Below are positions 8,172-17,475 of a stretch of DNA of 32,611 nucleotides, in pieces. The translations under genes were made by a program, and so were the position numbers. Position 1 is the first letter of the stretch; each line of letters starts with the position of its first letter. The notes beneath the pieces are model-generated. The model ran no database searches. It was not told the origin of the DNA and was given only the letters and a program-made list of their open reading frames with translations. This DNA comes from Paracoccaceae bacterium (lineage in GTDB: Bacteria > Pseudomonadota > Alphaproteobacteria > Rhodobacterales > Rhodobacteraceae): contig WTGT01000308.1 in assembly GCA_011523445.1 (NCBI GenBank), positions 1 to 32,611 of the forward strand, written 5' to 3'.

Positions 8172-10838
8172 ATGAATCAAAACAATCATAATCTTACTCC
8201 AATGATGGCTCAATACATGGAGATCAAGAGCCAACATCAGGACTCACTCCTGTTCTACCGAATGGGTGATTTCTATGAGATGTTTTTTGATGATGCGGTA
8301 GAGGCTTCCGAAGCACTGGACATTGCCCTTACAAAGAGGGGTAAGACCAACAATATGGACATACCCATGTGTGGTGTTCCAGTTCATGCTGCTGATCAAT
8401 ATCTTCAATTGTTGATTCGCAAGGGTTTCAGGGTTGCAGTTTGTGAACAAACCGAAGATCCTTCAGAAGCAAAAAAGAGAGGAAACAAGGCAATTGTTAA
8501 GAGGGAGGTCATAAGGGTCATCACGCCAGGAACCCTTACGGAAGATTCCCTTCTCACTGCCAATCAAAACAATTACATCGCTGCAATTCACCAAATTCGC
8601 AAATCCGTAGCTCTGGCTTGGGCAGATATTTCATCGGGCAGTTTTCATGTTACGAGTTTTCCGTTGGTCAATCTTGCTTCACAACTGTCCAGAATTTCCC
8701 CCAAGGAAGTGATTTATCCCGAGACTTATTCCGCACAGATATTGGGTATCGTCAGGGAAACCGCCGATTCATTGACTCCCTTGTCCGATGTCCACTTCGA
8801 TAGCAGGATGGCAAAACGAAATTTGTCAGAAATGTATGAGGTTGCAACCTTAGATTCATTTGGCCAGTTCAATAGGTCGGAACTGGCGTGTCTGGGGGCA
8901 ATTGTTGCCTATCTGGAAATTACGCAGCAAGGTAAAATTCCCAAGTTGCAATTCCCGAGTAGGGAAAAATCGGAGGATACACTTCAGATTGATGCTGCAA
9001 CCAGAAAAAACCTTGAAATCACTAGAAACCTTTCCGGAGGCAAAAACAACACATTGTTGTCGGTACTGGACAAAACAAGAACGGCAAGTGGGGCAAGAAT
9101 GCTTGAGAGATGGCTGGCAAATCCATCTACTAATATCGGTCTTATCGCCAAAAGGCAAAACGATGTTGAAACCTTTTATTCTCAATCTGATTCCCGTAGG
9201 GAAATTCGAGACAAACTAAAAATGGTTCCAGACCTCCAGCGTTCCTTGTCGAGGTTGGCATTGGAAAGGGGAGGTCCAAGAGACCTCAATGCCATCAAGA
9301 CAGGTATAAAACAGGCCTTCCTCATCAATCAGGAAGTGCGTGTAATTGACGGGGTTTCCGAGCAATTGAAAGCTTCGCTGGCGTTGCTTGCCAATCTGGA
9401 AGGGCTGGTACAGGATCTGTCACAAGCCCTGATGGCAAGTGTTCCCCTTGCCACGAGAGATGGAGATTTTATAGCCAAGGGTTTTGACGAGGAGTTGGAT
9501 GAAACCAGAAAACTTCGTGATGAAACTAGGGTTGTGATTGCCGAATTGGAAAAAAAGTATGCCCAATTGGCAGACATTCCCAGACTCAAGGTTCGTTTCA
9601 ATAAACTGCTGGGATATTATGTTGAAACTCCATCTTCATTTTATTCCAAAATGGTATCACAACCCTTGTCGGATACCTTCATTCACCGTCAATCGACTTC
9701 GACGGCCTGCCGCTTCACAAGCAAGGAGCTTTCCGACTTGGAATCACGGATTGTCAATGCCCAACAAAAAACGGTCGAGATAGAATTAAGGCTCTTTGAG
9801 CAATTTCGGGAAGCAATATTGGCCCAGGCGAATGATATTTTCTTTATTGCCCAAACCCTCTCGGAAATGGATGTCATTGCAACCCTTGCGGAAATTGCCC
9901 ATACCAATAATTGGTGCAAACCGGTTCTGGATGAAAGTTGTGACCTTGAGATCGTGGCGGGCAGGCATCCGGTTGTTGAGGAATCACTCCGCAAAAACAA
10001 CCAGACACCCTTTGTAACAAATGATTGCAATATCAGCGACGAAGGAAGAATCATATTGTTGACCGGACCGAATATGGCAGGCAAGTCTACCTTTCTTCGT
10101 CAAAATGCCTTGTTGGCCCTTTTGGCCCAAATTGGGTCATACGTACCTGCCAAGAAAGCCAGAATAGGTATAATTTCGCAACTGTTTTCCCGTGTTGGAG
10201 CTGCCGACGATCTGGCCAAGGGACGTTCAACCTTCATGGTTGAAATGGTGGAAACAGCCGCAATTTTAAATCAGGCAGACCATAGAACATTGGTAATACT
10301 GGATGAAATCGGGAGAGGTACTGCAACATTTGATGGGTTATCCATAGCTTGGGCAACCCTGGAGTACATTCATGACAAAATCAAGTGCAGAACTCTCTTT
10401 GCCACTCATTTCCATGAGTTGACCGAACTCTCGAACCGTTTGCCGAATTTGTTCAATTTAACGATCAAGGTAAAGGAATGGCAGGGGGATGTGGTTTTTC
10501 TCCACGAGGTCGTTGAAGGGTTTGCGGACCGATCATACGGTGTCCAGGTCGCCAAATTGGCCGGGTTGCCCAGGGCTGTGGTAAGACGGGCAGATGCCAT
10601 CCTGAAAAAACTGGAACAACCCCGGGGCAAGGGAAAAGACAACATTCTCTCCATGTATCAGGAACTCCCCCTTTTCGCGGCTTCCTCCATGTTTGACCAA
10701 CAATCCATTGAAGTCGAACCTTCACCAGTTGAGAAGAAAATCATGAATGTCAACCCCGATGAACTGACACCCCTTGAGGCCCTTTCCCTCCTATATGAAC
10801 TCAAGGATACACAAGTCAAATCAGAAGGTGAATTATAA
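8172..10838 (+). CDS. mutS: DNA mismatch repair ATPase MutS
   Basis: The protein has 888 residues, normal for full-length MutS1. The N-terminal mismatch-reading motif F-Y-E is at F34-Y35-E36 (GDFYEMF), so it binds mismatches, unlike MutS2. The ATPase domain has Walker A GPNMAGKST (about 631-639), Walker B LVILDEIGRGT (about 707-717), and the ATHFHEL signature after it. The C-terminal PLEALSLLYELK segment is the usual dimer/tetramer tail. MutS binds mismatches and small loops after replication and recruits MutL. Its start ATG follows the ureohydrolase stop by 35 bases with only a weak ribosome site. The next gene, the SulP transporter, follows after 65 bases. No truncation or frameshift is seen. 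Confidence 0.98.
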   Translation: MNQNNHNLTPMMAQYMEIKSQHQDSLLFYRMGDFYEMFFDDAVEASEALDIALTKRGKTNNMDIPMCGVPVHAADQYLQLLIRKGFRVAVCEQTEDPSEAKKRGNKAIVKREVIRVITPGTLTEDSLLTANQNNYIAAIHQIRKSVALAWADISSGSFHVTSFPLVNLASQLSRISPKEVIYPETYSAQILGIVRETADSLTPLSDVHFDSRMAKRNLSEMYEVATLDSFGQFNRSELACLGAIVAYLEITQQGKIPKLQFPSREKSEDTLQIDAATRKNLEITRNLSGGKNNTLLSVLDKTRTASGARMLERWLANPSTNIGLIAKRQNDVETFYSQSDSRREIRDKLKMVPDLQRSLSRLALERGGPRDLNAIKTGIKQAFLINQEVRVIDGVSEQLKASLALLANLEGLVQDLSQALMASVPLATRDGDFIAKGFDEELDETRKLRDETRVVIAELEKKYAQLADIPRLKVRFNKLLGYYVETPSSFYSKMVSQPLSDTFIHRQSTSTACRFTSKELSDLESRIVNAQQKTVEIELRLFEQFREAILAQANDIFFIAQTLSEMDVIATLAEIAHTNNWCKPVLDESCDLEIVAGRHPVVEESLRKNNQTPFVTNDCNISDEGRIILLTGPNMAGKSTFLRQNALLALLAQIGSYVPAKKARIGIISQLFSRVGAADDLAKGRSTFMVEMVETAAILNQADHRTLVILDEIGRGTATFDGLSIAWATLEYIHDKIKCRTLFATHFHELTELSNRLPNLFNLTIKVKEWQGDVVFLHEVVEGFADRSYGVQVAKLAGLPRAVVRRADAILKKLEQPRGKGKDNILSMYQELPLFAASSMFDQQSIEVEPSPVEKKIMNVNPDELTPLEALSLLYELKDTQVKSEGEL

Positions 10839-10903
10839 ATTTGAAATTTTCTCTTAGTTCCTTAATCCTTTATCCCAACTGATTGCCATTGACTGTTCGA
10901 GAC

Positions 10904-13078
10904 ATGATTACCTCTATTAAGTCCCTTTGTCAGGAGATATATATTGATGCCAGAGGCAAGAAAGCCTTACCGGCTGTTTCGAATGGTATTGTTTCGGCAA
11001 TAACCCTGATTATTGCACAAACTGCATTCGGTACACTGATTTTTTCTGGTGAGTTGGCCCAATATTCGTCTCAGGGTGTCGGGCTTATTCTGTTTGGGAA
11101 TTTTGTCGCAGTACTGTTGATGGCCTTAATCAGTGGCTTTCGCGGTGTAATTGTTGGTTTATCTCCAGTCCTGGTAATTTTCATGGTTACCATCGCCAAC
11201 TCGGTAAGCACAAGTGATGAAGCATTGTTTGTGACGGTATATGCTGTACTGGCCTTAACTGCTGTTATCATTGGTGTTTGTTGCTTGTTGATCGGGCGTT
11301 ACCGTCTGGCTGCTTATATTCGTTTTATCCCTTACCCAGTAGCTTCAGGTTTTGTATCAGGTCTTGGTGCAACGGTGTGTATAGCTGCCGTTTCCTTGAT
11401 GGGAGTGGATTTGACCAGAATTAGTGAGATTGCCCTGATGGGCACCGGGTTCTGGATATGGTTCCCGGGATTGGTGTATGGAACGGGATTATATCTTGCA
11501 ATCAGGAAATGGCGAAATCCACACATCCTGACATCAAGCGTCCTGCTACTTATTGGTGGTTACAATCTAATCCTTTATTTATTGGGTATCTCCATCGTGG
11601 AAGCGGGGGATAGCGGTTTTCTGCTAGAAAGTACGGTACAGGGTAGGTTGTGGCCACCATTTACTCCGGAGGATTTTCTCAGGATAGACTGGTCAATTAT
11701 ATTCAGCCAAATTCCCAACATTCTGACACTTATGATGATCGCCTTCATATATATAATATTGAATTTTTCGGGTCTGGAACTTGCTGTGAATCGGGAGCTG
11801 GATTGGGACAAGGAGTTCAGTGCTACCGGGATTTCCACCGTTGTTTCCGGCCTATCAGGTGGAACATGTTCAACAATATATATTCCCCCAACATTACGAA
11901 GTAAAATACTTGGTGCAACCACTCGATTGACCGGCTTAATTGCTGCAGCCGTCGTGGGAATTGCAATACTTTATGGTGGTAGCCTGTTGGCGTATTTTCC
12001 AACCGCGCTTATTGGCGGGATCCTCCTTTTTGCCGGATTGGGTCTTTTGGAGCAGGGACTTCAGGATATTCGCAAAGGATTGCCATGGTCAGAATTGGGA
12101 ATTGTCATTGGTATTGTTCTGGCAATTTTGTTTATCGGTCTTATTGAAGGCGTGATTATCGGTCTTATTGTAGCTTTTGTGTTATTCGGGATAAAGCTCA
12201 GCAGGATTAAGCTGGTTGAAAATCGATTTGACCTGCGAGATAAAAGAAGCAAAAGGTCTTATTCGATACCTGATTTGGCCATACTTCAGGAAGTTGGTGA
12301 CCGAGGAGTTGTCTATCAATTACGTGGATATATCTTTTTTGGCAGTATTACTTCCCTTATTGATCAATTGAAGGATTCCCTAGCAGGTTTACAGACACCA
12401 GACTGTCTATTGCTCGATTGCTCTGCTATCACGGGGTATGATTATTCGGCGGTTAATTCCCTATCTCTGTTTTTTCGATTGGCAAGCAGACAAGGGGTAA
12501 CCATTGTGTTAAGTGCCACTCCTGCAAGATTGAATTACAATCTAGAAAGGAATCTTACTTCCAAGGAATTTTCAAACCTGAAATTCAAGGAAAATCTGGA
12601 TCAGGCCCTCGAATACTGCGAGGATTTATTAATATCCAACTGGAAAAAGACAACCGAAGGCATACAAGGTAAAAAATCTAACTTGCTAGAAAGAGCTTCA
12701 TCCGATTTGGAAAGACATCTTGACCGACAAATTGAATTTGAACGCCTGATTGATGAATTGGAGGGATGGCTTACAGCAAGGGATTATCAGGAAGGAGAAA
12801 TAATCTCAGAAAGTTCTTCCAAGGAAGAAATAAAACTGTTATTTGCAGGAGAGGCTTCCGTTCAAGATAGGGCTAGGAAGAGGTTATCCCAGCTTGTTCC
12901 AGGTGATGTAATTACAACATTGCAGGGTTATGGTATTCCTTCTTCAAGTATTTTTGCAGACAAATCCTGCCGAGTAATGGAATTGTCCTCTTCAACCCTT
13001 GCACTTATGGAAAAACAGAAACCGGACTTGGCTCTGAAACTATACCGATACCTTACATCAAGATTCCTTAATTCATGA
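10904..13078 (+). CDS. SulP anion transporter with STAS and cNMP-binding-like domains
   Basis: The protein has 724 residues from the ATG at 10904; TTG codons at 10883 and 10889 are possible alternative starts. About residues 20-440 form many hydrophobic spans of the SulP/SLC26 inner-membrane transporter fold. About 469-565 is a STAS domain (LLLDCSAITGYDYSAVNSL). About 615-720 looks like a degraded Crp-type cyclic-nucleotide-binding fold (LFAGEASVQ, LVPGDVITTLQGYG), ending in a helix. The family moves sulfate, bicarbonate or organic anions with H+ or Na+; the substrate is not evident. The added domain suggests gating by a cytoplasmic ligand, though key phosphate-binding residues look eroded, so it may be structural. 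It converges with matB. Family call high, ligand control inferred. Confidence 0.9.
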   Translation: MITSIKSLCQEIYIDARGKKALPAVSNGIVSAITLIIAQTAFGTLIFSGELAQYSSQGVGLILFGNFVAVLLMALISGFRGVIVGLSPVLVIFMVTIANSVSTSDEALFVTVYAVLALTAVIIGVCCLLIGRYRLAAYIRFIPYPVASGFVSGLGATVCIAAVSLMGVDLTRISEIALMGTGFWIWFPGLVYGTGLYLAIRKWRNPHILTSSVLLLIGGYNLILYLLGISIVEAGDSGFLLESTVQGRLWPPFTPEDFLRIDWSIIFSQIPNILTLMMIAFIYIILNFSGLELAVNRELDWDKEFSATGISTVVSGLSGGTCSTIYIPPTLRSKILGATTRLTGLIAAAVVGIAILYGGSLLAYFPTALIGGILLFAGLGLLEQGLQDIRKGLPWSELGIVIGIVLAILFIGLIEGVIIGLIVAFVLFGIKLSRIKLVENRFDLRDKRSKRSYSIPDLAILQEVGDRGVVYQLRGYIFFGSITSLIDQLKDSLAGLQTPDCLLLDCSAITGYDYSAVNSLSLFFRLASRQGVTIVLSATPARLNYNLERNLTSKEFSNLKFKENLDQALEYCEDLLISNWKKTTEGIQGKKSNLLERASSDLERHLDRQIEFERLIDELEGWLTARDYQEGEIISESSSKEEIKLLFAGEASVQDRARKRLSQLVPGDVITTLQGYGIPSSSIFADKSCRVMELSSSTLALMEKQKPDLALKLYRYLTSRFLNS

Positions 13079-13098
13079 ATGGTTCAGAAGACGATATT

Positions 13099-13117
13099 TG
13101 AGATTCTTACCATCTCA
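13099..13117. terminator. Weak hairpin between convergent SulP gene and matB
   Basis: TGAGAT and ATCTCA pair over a 7-base loop in the 55-base gap between two converging genes. The position suits a shared terminator, but the stem is only 6 pairs and no U-tract follows on either strand. Confidence 0.3.
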
Positions 13118-13133
13118 TGTTTGAGTAGGGAAA

Positions 13134-14651
13134 TCAGTTGTTTTGAAATAGATTTCTGAATTTATCCCTCAACAGATTTTTCTGGACTTTTCCCATTGTA
13201 TTGCGGGGTAGTTCATCAACAATCAGGATTTTCTTGGGAAGTTTGTAACGAGCCAGTGAAGTTGACATAACAGAACGAATTTGATCAACGTCCGGATTGA
13301 CTTCATTGGATGGAACGATCAATCCCACTACAGCTTCACCGAAATCATCATGGGGAACTCCAATCACGGTACTTTCAAGAACACTTGGTTGGCCATCAAG
13401 CAGAAGCTCGATCTCCTTGGGGTAGATATTGAATCCACCGGAAATGATGAGATCCTTGTTACGACCTTCAATATGGATGTATCCCTGACTGTCAAACTTG
13501 CCGAGATCACCGGTGATGAAGAAACCGTCAGGACGAAACTCTGCAGTTGTTTTAGTTGGTTTTTGCCAATACCCCTTGCAAACGTTTGGGCCACGAACCT
13601 CAATCTGTCCAATCTCCCCTGCAGGGATGGGTTTACCAGATGTAGGATCGGTAATTTTAACCTCGATCCCCGGCAGAGGGAAACCAACAGTACCTGGTCG
13701 TCGTTCGCCTTCATAAGGATTCGATGTATTCATGCTGGTTTCAGTCAAGCCATACCGTTCCAGAATGCGATGTCCGGTTCGCCTCTCGAACTGGACATGT
13801 GTTTCGGCCAGCAATGGCGCACTCCCTGAAACGAACAGCCTCATTTCCTTGGTGAGGTCTCTTGTAAACCCGGGTGAATTCAATAGCCGAGTATAAAAGG
13901 TCGGGACACCCATCATAACCGTGGATTGAGGGATTAACCTGATTATTTCACTGGTATCAAACCCGGGAAGTAAGATCATTGATCCCCCCGCAAGCAGGGA
14001 TACATTGGTGGCAACGAATAAACCATGTGAATGGAAGATAGGCAAGGCATGCAGAAGCGCATCGCTGGTATCGAATTGCCATAAATCTCTGAGGACCCGT
14101 CCGTTAGATAGAAGGTTTTCTTGGGTGAGCATTGCACCTTTGGGTCGACCTGTTGTTCCTGAAGTATACAGGATTGTGGCAAGATCGTCCTTGGCACGAC
14201 TGACCGTGGGGAAGTCATGAGGCTTGTTATGTCCCTTCTCAGCAAGTGAACCCCTACCGTCCTCATTCAAGGTTTCAAGCTTGAAACCCCTTGCGACTGC
14301 AAGTGGTGATATCAAGTGTAGGTTTCTTGCATCACAAACCACCAATGAAGGTTGGCTATCCACAATGAAATAGGAGAGTTCGTCAATGGTGTATGCCGGG
14401 TTAAGGGGTACGAAAACAATTCCTGTTTGAATGCAGGCAGCATATAGTGCCAACACTTCTGGAGATTTCTCAACATGAACCAGCAGCCGATCTCCGGAAG
14501 AAACACCCAAGTCTGTCAAGGTATGAGCAAATTGGGTTCCTACTTGGAGGAATTTTTCATAGGTGATGATTGTTCCATCAGGTCGTATGAGAAAAGGTGT
14601 CTTTTTTCCCACATGAACACCGAACAGTTCATAATAGAGCGGGTTATTCAT
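13134..14651 (-). CDS. matB: Malonyl-CoA synthetase
   Basis: The protein has 505 residues, the usual MatB length. It is an acyl-adenylate-forming enzyme making malonyl-CoA from malonate, ATP and CoA. The AMP-binding P-loop is YTSGTTGRPKG (162-172), the substrate-pocket segment is HALPIFHSHGLF (201-212), the adenine motif is RYGLTETSMNTSNPY (299-313), and the A10 lysine is K488 in MGKVQK. The HALPIFHSHGLF and MNTSNPY segments are typical of MatB and separate it from general fatty acyl-CoA ligases. It lies 114 bases downstream of grpE on the same strand. No malonyl-CoA decarboxylase (matA) or malonate transporter is in view, so the malonyl-CoA probably feeds fatty-acid or other synthesis. Confidence in the symbol is good; methylmalonate as an extra substrate is possible. 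Confidence 0.92.
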   Translation of the reverse strand: MNNPLYYELFGVHVGKKTPFLIRPDGTIITYEKFLQVGTQFAHTLTDLGVSSGDRLLVHVEKSPEVLALYAACIQTGIVFVPLNPAYTIDELSYFIVDSQPSLVVCDARNLHLISPLAVARGFKLETLNEDGRGSLAEKGHNKPHDFPTVSRAKDDLATILYTSGTTGRPKGAMLTQENLLSNGRVLRDLWQFDTSDALLHALPIFHSHGLFVATNVSLLAGGSMILLPGFDTSEIIRLIPQSTVMMGVPTFYTRLLNSPGFTRDLTKEMRLFVSGSAPLLAETHVQFERRTGHRILERYGLTETSMNTSNPYEGERRPGTVGFPLPGIEVKITDPTSGKPIPAGEIGQIEVRGPNVCKGYWQKPTKTTAEFRPDGFFITGDLGKFDSQGYIHIEGRNKDLIISGGFNIYPKEIELLLDGQPSVLESTVIGVPHDDFGEAVVGLIVPSNEVNPDVDQIRSVMSTSLARYKLPKKILIVDELPRNTMGKVQKNLLRDKFRNLFQNN

Positions 14652-14765
14652 AGATGAATATCGTTATCACGACCTAACAGACAGCTGAGGCTGTATACCT
14701 GTTCTTTGCAAACCAATTGCCGAAGCCAGAAGAGAGCCTCAAAGAATCAAATACCTCTGAAAATC

Positions 14766-15458
14766 TTATTCCTGTTCCTGTTCTTCTTCCATAGGGTAGT
14801 TTTCGGCGACTCCAACCTGAGCTGGACGCAGCAGGCGATTATGGTACTTGAAACCAGTTTGCTGCACTTCAGTGATTTGTCCATCCTCAAATCCTGGTAC
14901 AGGTGCATAATAAAGTGCATTGTGACTGTTATGATCAAAAGTATCCCCGACTTCCGGGATGATCTCCTCGATATTGTTTCTGCTCAAGGAGGAATTCAAT
15001 TCCTTTTGCACAACCTTTATTCCCTCAACCCAGGCAGCAAGGTTGTCTGATTTGCTTTCCTCGCCTGCCTTGATAGCCCTCTTGAGGTTTTCGTGGGTCG
15101 ACAGAATTTCCCTAGCCAGCCTGATACCATCGAACTTTTTGGTTTCTTCAACCATTTTCTCCAGGCGTTTGAATTTATCCCGCTCATTGGCCAGATTTCG
15201 CTTCAATTGATCGTTTTCCTCTCGCAGATTTTTCTTTTCACTGGTCAGGAGATCAATCATTTTCTTGGCGCTTTCGACAAAGGAAGTCGGCTTTTCACCG
15301 TTTTCATTTTCATGATCTGGTGTTTTATCTTGAACCTCGGTATCGTGATTGCCACCGTTGAGCGTGGCATTCTCTGGTTGTGCCTGAATATCCTCTACAA
15401 CCGCATCTTCTTCCGGTTCGATGTTTTCTTCTGGATTTTTATCCTCGTCTGTCTGCAT
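14766..15458 (-). CDS. grpE: Nucleotide exchange factor GrpE
   Basis: GrpE releases ADP from DnaK during the chaperone cycle. The ATG at 15458 gives 230 residues; an upstream TTG at 15479 would add 7. The N-terminal ~60 residues are acidic and disordered. A long coiled coil follows (about 65-120, e.g. KNLREENDQLKRNLANE). The C-terminal beta domain ends in the family signature VQQTGFKYHNRLLRPAQVGV. The tail EEEQEQE is unusually acidic. It follows hrcA by about two dozen bases on the same strand, the common alphaproteobacterial hrcA-grpE pair; dnaK is not adjacent. Co-transcription with hrcA is very likely. Confidence 0.97.
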   Translation of the reverse strand: MQTDEDKNPEENIEPEEDAVVEDIQAQPENATLNGGNHDTEVQDKTPDHENENGEKPTSFVESAKKMIDLLTSEKKNLREENDQLKRNLANERDKFKRLEKMVEETKKFDGIRLAREILSTHENLKRAIKAGEESKSDNLAAWVEGIKVVQKELNSSLSRNNIEEIIPEVGDTFDHNSHNALYYAPVPGFEDGQITEVQQTGFKYHNRLLRPAQVGVAENYPMEEEQEQE

Positions 15459-15481
15459 AGCTCTCAAATAATCCTTCAAAA

Positions 15482-16543
15482 TTATGATTTTTCGGCAATG
15501 AGTTTACCAACAAGTTGAGCTGTATAATCCACGATTGGTACGATTCTACCGTAATTCAACCGAGTAGGTCCGATTACGCCTAATGCTCCAACAATATTAC
15601 CTTCGGAATTAATATAGGGAGCGGCAACCAAAGTTGAACCTGATAGGGAAAATAGTTTGTTTTCGGATCCAATAAATATCTTGACGCCCTGCCCCTCCTC
15701 GATCAGTTCAAGTATATTGGAAATTTCCTTTTTTCTTTCCAGATCGTCAAACAAATGCCTGACCTGCTCAAAATCAACGGTTCCTTCATCATTCTCAAGC
15801 AAATTTGACCTGCCTCTCACGATCAATCGTTCCTGCTGTTCACCAGGCTTGTCCCAGAAGGCCAGCCCACGTTCAACCAATTCAGTGGTCAACTCATCCA
15901 ATTTGCTCTTTTGCTTCAGGATATCCTTGCTGATCAATCCCTTGATTTCGGTAATGCTCTTGCCATCCAATACGGAATTGACATAGTTTGCTGCTTCCGT
16001 CAGGGTTGAAGCAGTCAAACCCATCGGGGTAGAGAAGACCCGATTTTCTACCGCTCCGTCAGCCATGACCAGCACAACCAGAGCACTTTCATTTGTCAGC
16101 TTGAGAAACTGAACATGCTTGATGGTGGATTCCTTTTTCGGCATCAACACCAGACTGGCACTCTGGGTCAACCTGGACAGTAACGAACCAATTCGATCCA
16201 GGGAATTATTCAGATTTTCATCCTCTGTGGAACCAATTCTCGAAAATTGCTTTTTGTCTTCGGGTTCAATTTCGCCGATTTCCAGAAACTCATCGACAAA
16301 AAGTCGCAGACCCATGAGAGTGGGAATCCTGCCTGCTGAAATGTGAGGGCTTTCCAAAAGCCCCAACCGCTCCAGCTCCTGCATGACATTTCTGACCGTG
16401 GCAGGTGAAATCTTGGTGGATAAATTGCGGGATATTGCTCTCGATCCTACAGGGGAACCAGAGTATAAATAGGATTCTACCAACCGGGAAAAAATTTCGG
16501 TATTGCGTTGATCCAAAATTTCCAGAATCTCTTCCTTGCTCAC
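15482..16543 (-). CDS. hrcA: Heat-inducible transcription repressor HrcA
   Basis: The protein has 353 residues and starts at GTG (16543), preceded by AGAAGG at suitable spacing. The N-terminal winged helix is visible (VGSRAISRN, SPATVRNVMQELERLGLL, about 32-65), with SAGRIPT next to it. A GAF-like middle domain and the HrcA C-terminal signature (GALGVIGPTRLNYGRIVPIVDYTAQLVG) follow. HrcA represses groESL and related chaperone genes by binding the CIRCE inverted repeat and is itself tuned by GroEL. I see no CIRCE repeat (TTAGCACTC-N9-GAGTGCTAA) before hrcA, so its targets lie elsewhere and this operon is not obviously autoregulated. It heads the hrcA-grpE unit and is divergent from rph. Confidence 0.97.
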   Translation of the reverse strand: MSKEEILEILDQRNTEIFSRLVESYLYSGSPVGSRAISRNLSTKISPATVRNVMQELERLGLLESPHISAGRIPTLMGLRLFVDEFLEIGEIEPEDKKQFSRIGSTEDENLNNSLDRIGSLLSRLTQSASLVLMPKKESTIKHVQFLKLTNESALVVLVMADGAVENRVFSTPMGLTASTLTEAANYVNSVLDGKSITEIKGLISKDILKQKSKLDELTTELVERGLAFWDKPGEQQERLIVRGRSNLLENDEGTVDFEQVRHLFDDLERKKEISNILELIEEGQGVKIFIGSENKLFSLSGSTLVAAPYINSEGNIVGALGVIGPTRLNYGRIVPIVDYTAQLVGKLIAEKS

Positions 16544-16749
16544 TCTCCAGCCTTCTCGAATTAAATTTAAGGGAAATTCTATTTTTTACACCAGAATCAA
16601 TTTAGCAAAAAACTCAGCCAGTTTGCCAATACCAACAAGTATTCAATGATCCATGTGCTTCATAGAACGAAAACCTTGCATACTTTCCATAGTGTAAATT
16701 ACCAATTATATGGCTAATCCTGTTTACCAAAAAAATAAAGATTTGAATT
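16544..16749. promoter_or_regulatory. Divergent hrcA/rph intergenic region
   Basis: This 206-base AT-rich gap must carry promoters for both directions. On the - strand a perfect TATAAT lies at 16710-16705. On the + strand TATATG (16708-16713) is preceded at 17 bases by TTTCCA. Neither has a strong -35 box. No CIRCE element, tRNA or convincing small ORF is seen. Confidence 0.35.
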
Positions 16750-17475
16750 ATGCGTTTATCAAAGAGAAAATTCGATGAGTTGCGACCGGTATCGATAGAA
16801 ATTGATGTCAACCGTTATGCCGAAGGGTCATGTCTGATTTCCTGTGGACATACCAAGGTTTTGTGTACGGCTTCGGTTGAGGAGCATGTCCCGTTTTTTC
16901 GACGAAGAACGGGTTTGGGATGGATTTCAGCCGAATATTCATTATTGCCCAGGGCTACCCATGAAAGAAACCGGCGTGACGGACGAGGTTCATCTGTTTC
17001 GGGAAGAACCCTGGAAATTCAGAGACTGATCGGAAGGTCTCTCCGTGCCGGTGTAAATTTTGCAAGTTTGGGTGAGAGACAAATCATGATCGATTGTGAT
17101 GTCCTCCAGGCTGATGGTGGGACTAGGTGTGCCTCGATTACCGGTGGTTGGGTTGCTCTTAGACTTGCAGTCAATAAACTGTTGCAAGATAGATATATTG
17201 TCAGAGATCCCCTACAGCAGCAGGTCATCGCCATTTCCTGTGGCATTCATGCGGGTTCGCATATACTGGATCTGGACTATAACGAAGATTCCAATGCTGA
17301 AGTTGACGGTAATTTTGTATTTACCTCTTCGGGAGAACTGATTGAAGTGCAATGTACAGCTGAAGACAAATCATTTCCCACGGCATCAATCTTGGAGTTT
17401 ATTGAACTATCGAGCAAGGGTGCCAGTGAACTGGTTCGAATTCAAAATGAAGCACTGGCCAAGAAAAATGCGTAA
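16750..17475 (+). CDS. rph: Ribonuclease PH
   Basis: The protein has 241 residues, full length for the family. RNase PH is a phosphorolytic 3'-5' exoribonuclease that trims tRNA 3' ends. It starts MRLSKRKFDELRPV, close to the usual opening, and carries RRTGLGWISAEYSLLPRATHERNRR-type phosphate- and RNA-binding segments around 51-76, with DVLQADGGTRCASITG (about 117-132) as the conserved core. It is first in an rph-rdgB-hemW run, and its stop overlaps rdgB by 8 bases. Intact, with no frameshift of the kind known in some laboratory E. coli strains. Confidence 0.97.
   Translation: MRLSKRKFDELRPVSIEIDVNRYAEGSCLISCGHTKVLCTASVEEHVPFFRRRTGLGWISAEYSLLPRATHERNRRDGRGSSVSGRTLEIQRLIGRSLRAGVNFASLGERQIMIDCDVLQADGGTRCASITGGWVALRLAVNKLLQDRYIVRDPLQQQVIAISCGIHAGSHILDLDYNEDSNAEVDGNFVFTSSGELIEVQCTAEDKSFPTASILEFIELSSKGASELVRIQNEALAKKNA

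Noticed and set aside
13281..13829. 182-codon open frame on the + strand
   Set aside because: It is fully antisense to the intact matB gene; the composition is a mirror of matB codons.
14681..14694. ACAGC/GCTGT hairpin between grpE and matB
   Set aside because: It has only 5 pairs and no U-tract on the - strand, so it cannot be called a terminator.
16544..16749. CIRCE operator expected near hrcA
   Set aside because: No TTAGCACTC/GAGTGCTAA-like inverted repeat is present in the gap.
17342..17467. Longer N-terminus for rdgB starting inside rph
   Set aside because: It would overlap 134 bases of rph, while the ATG at 17468 gives the normal family start.
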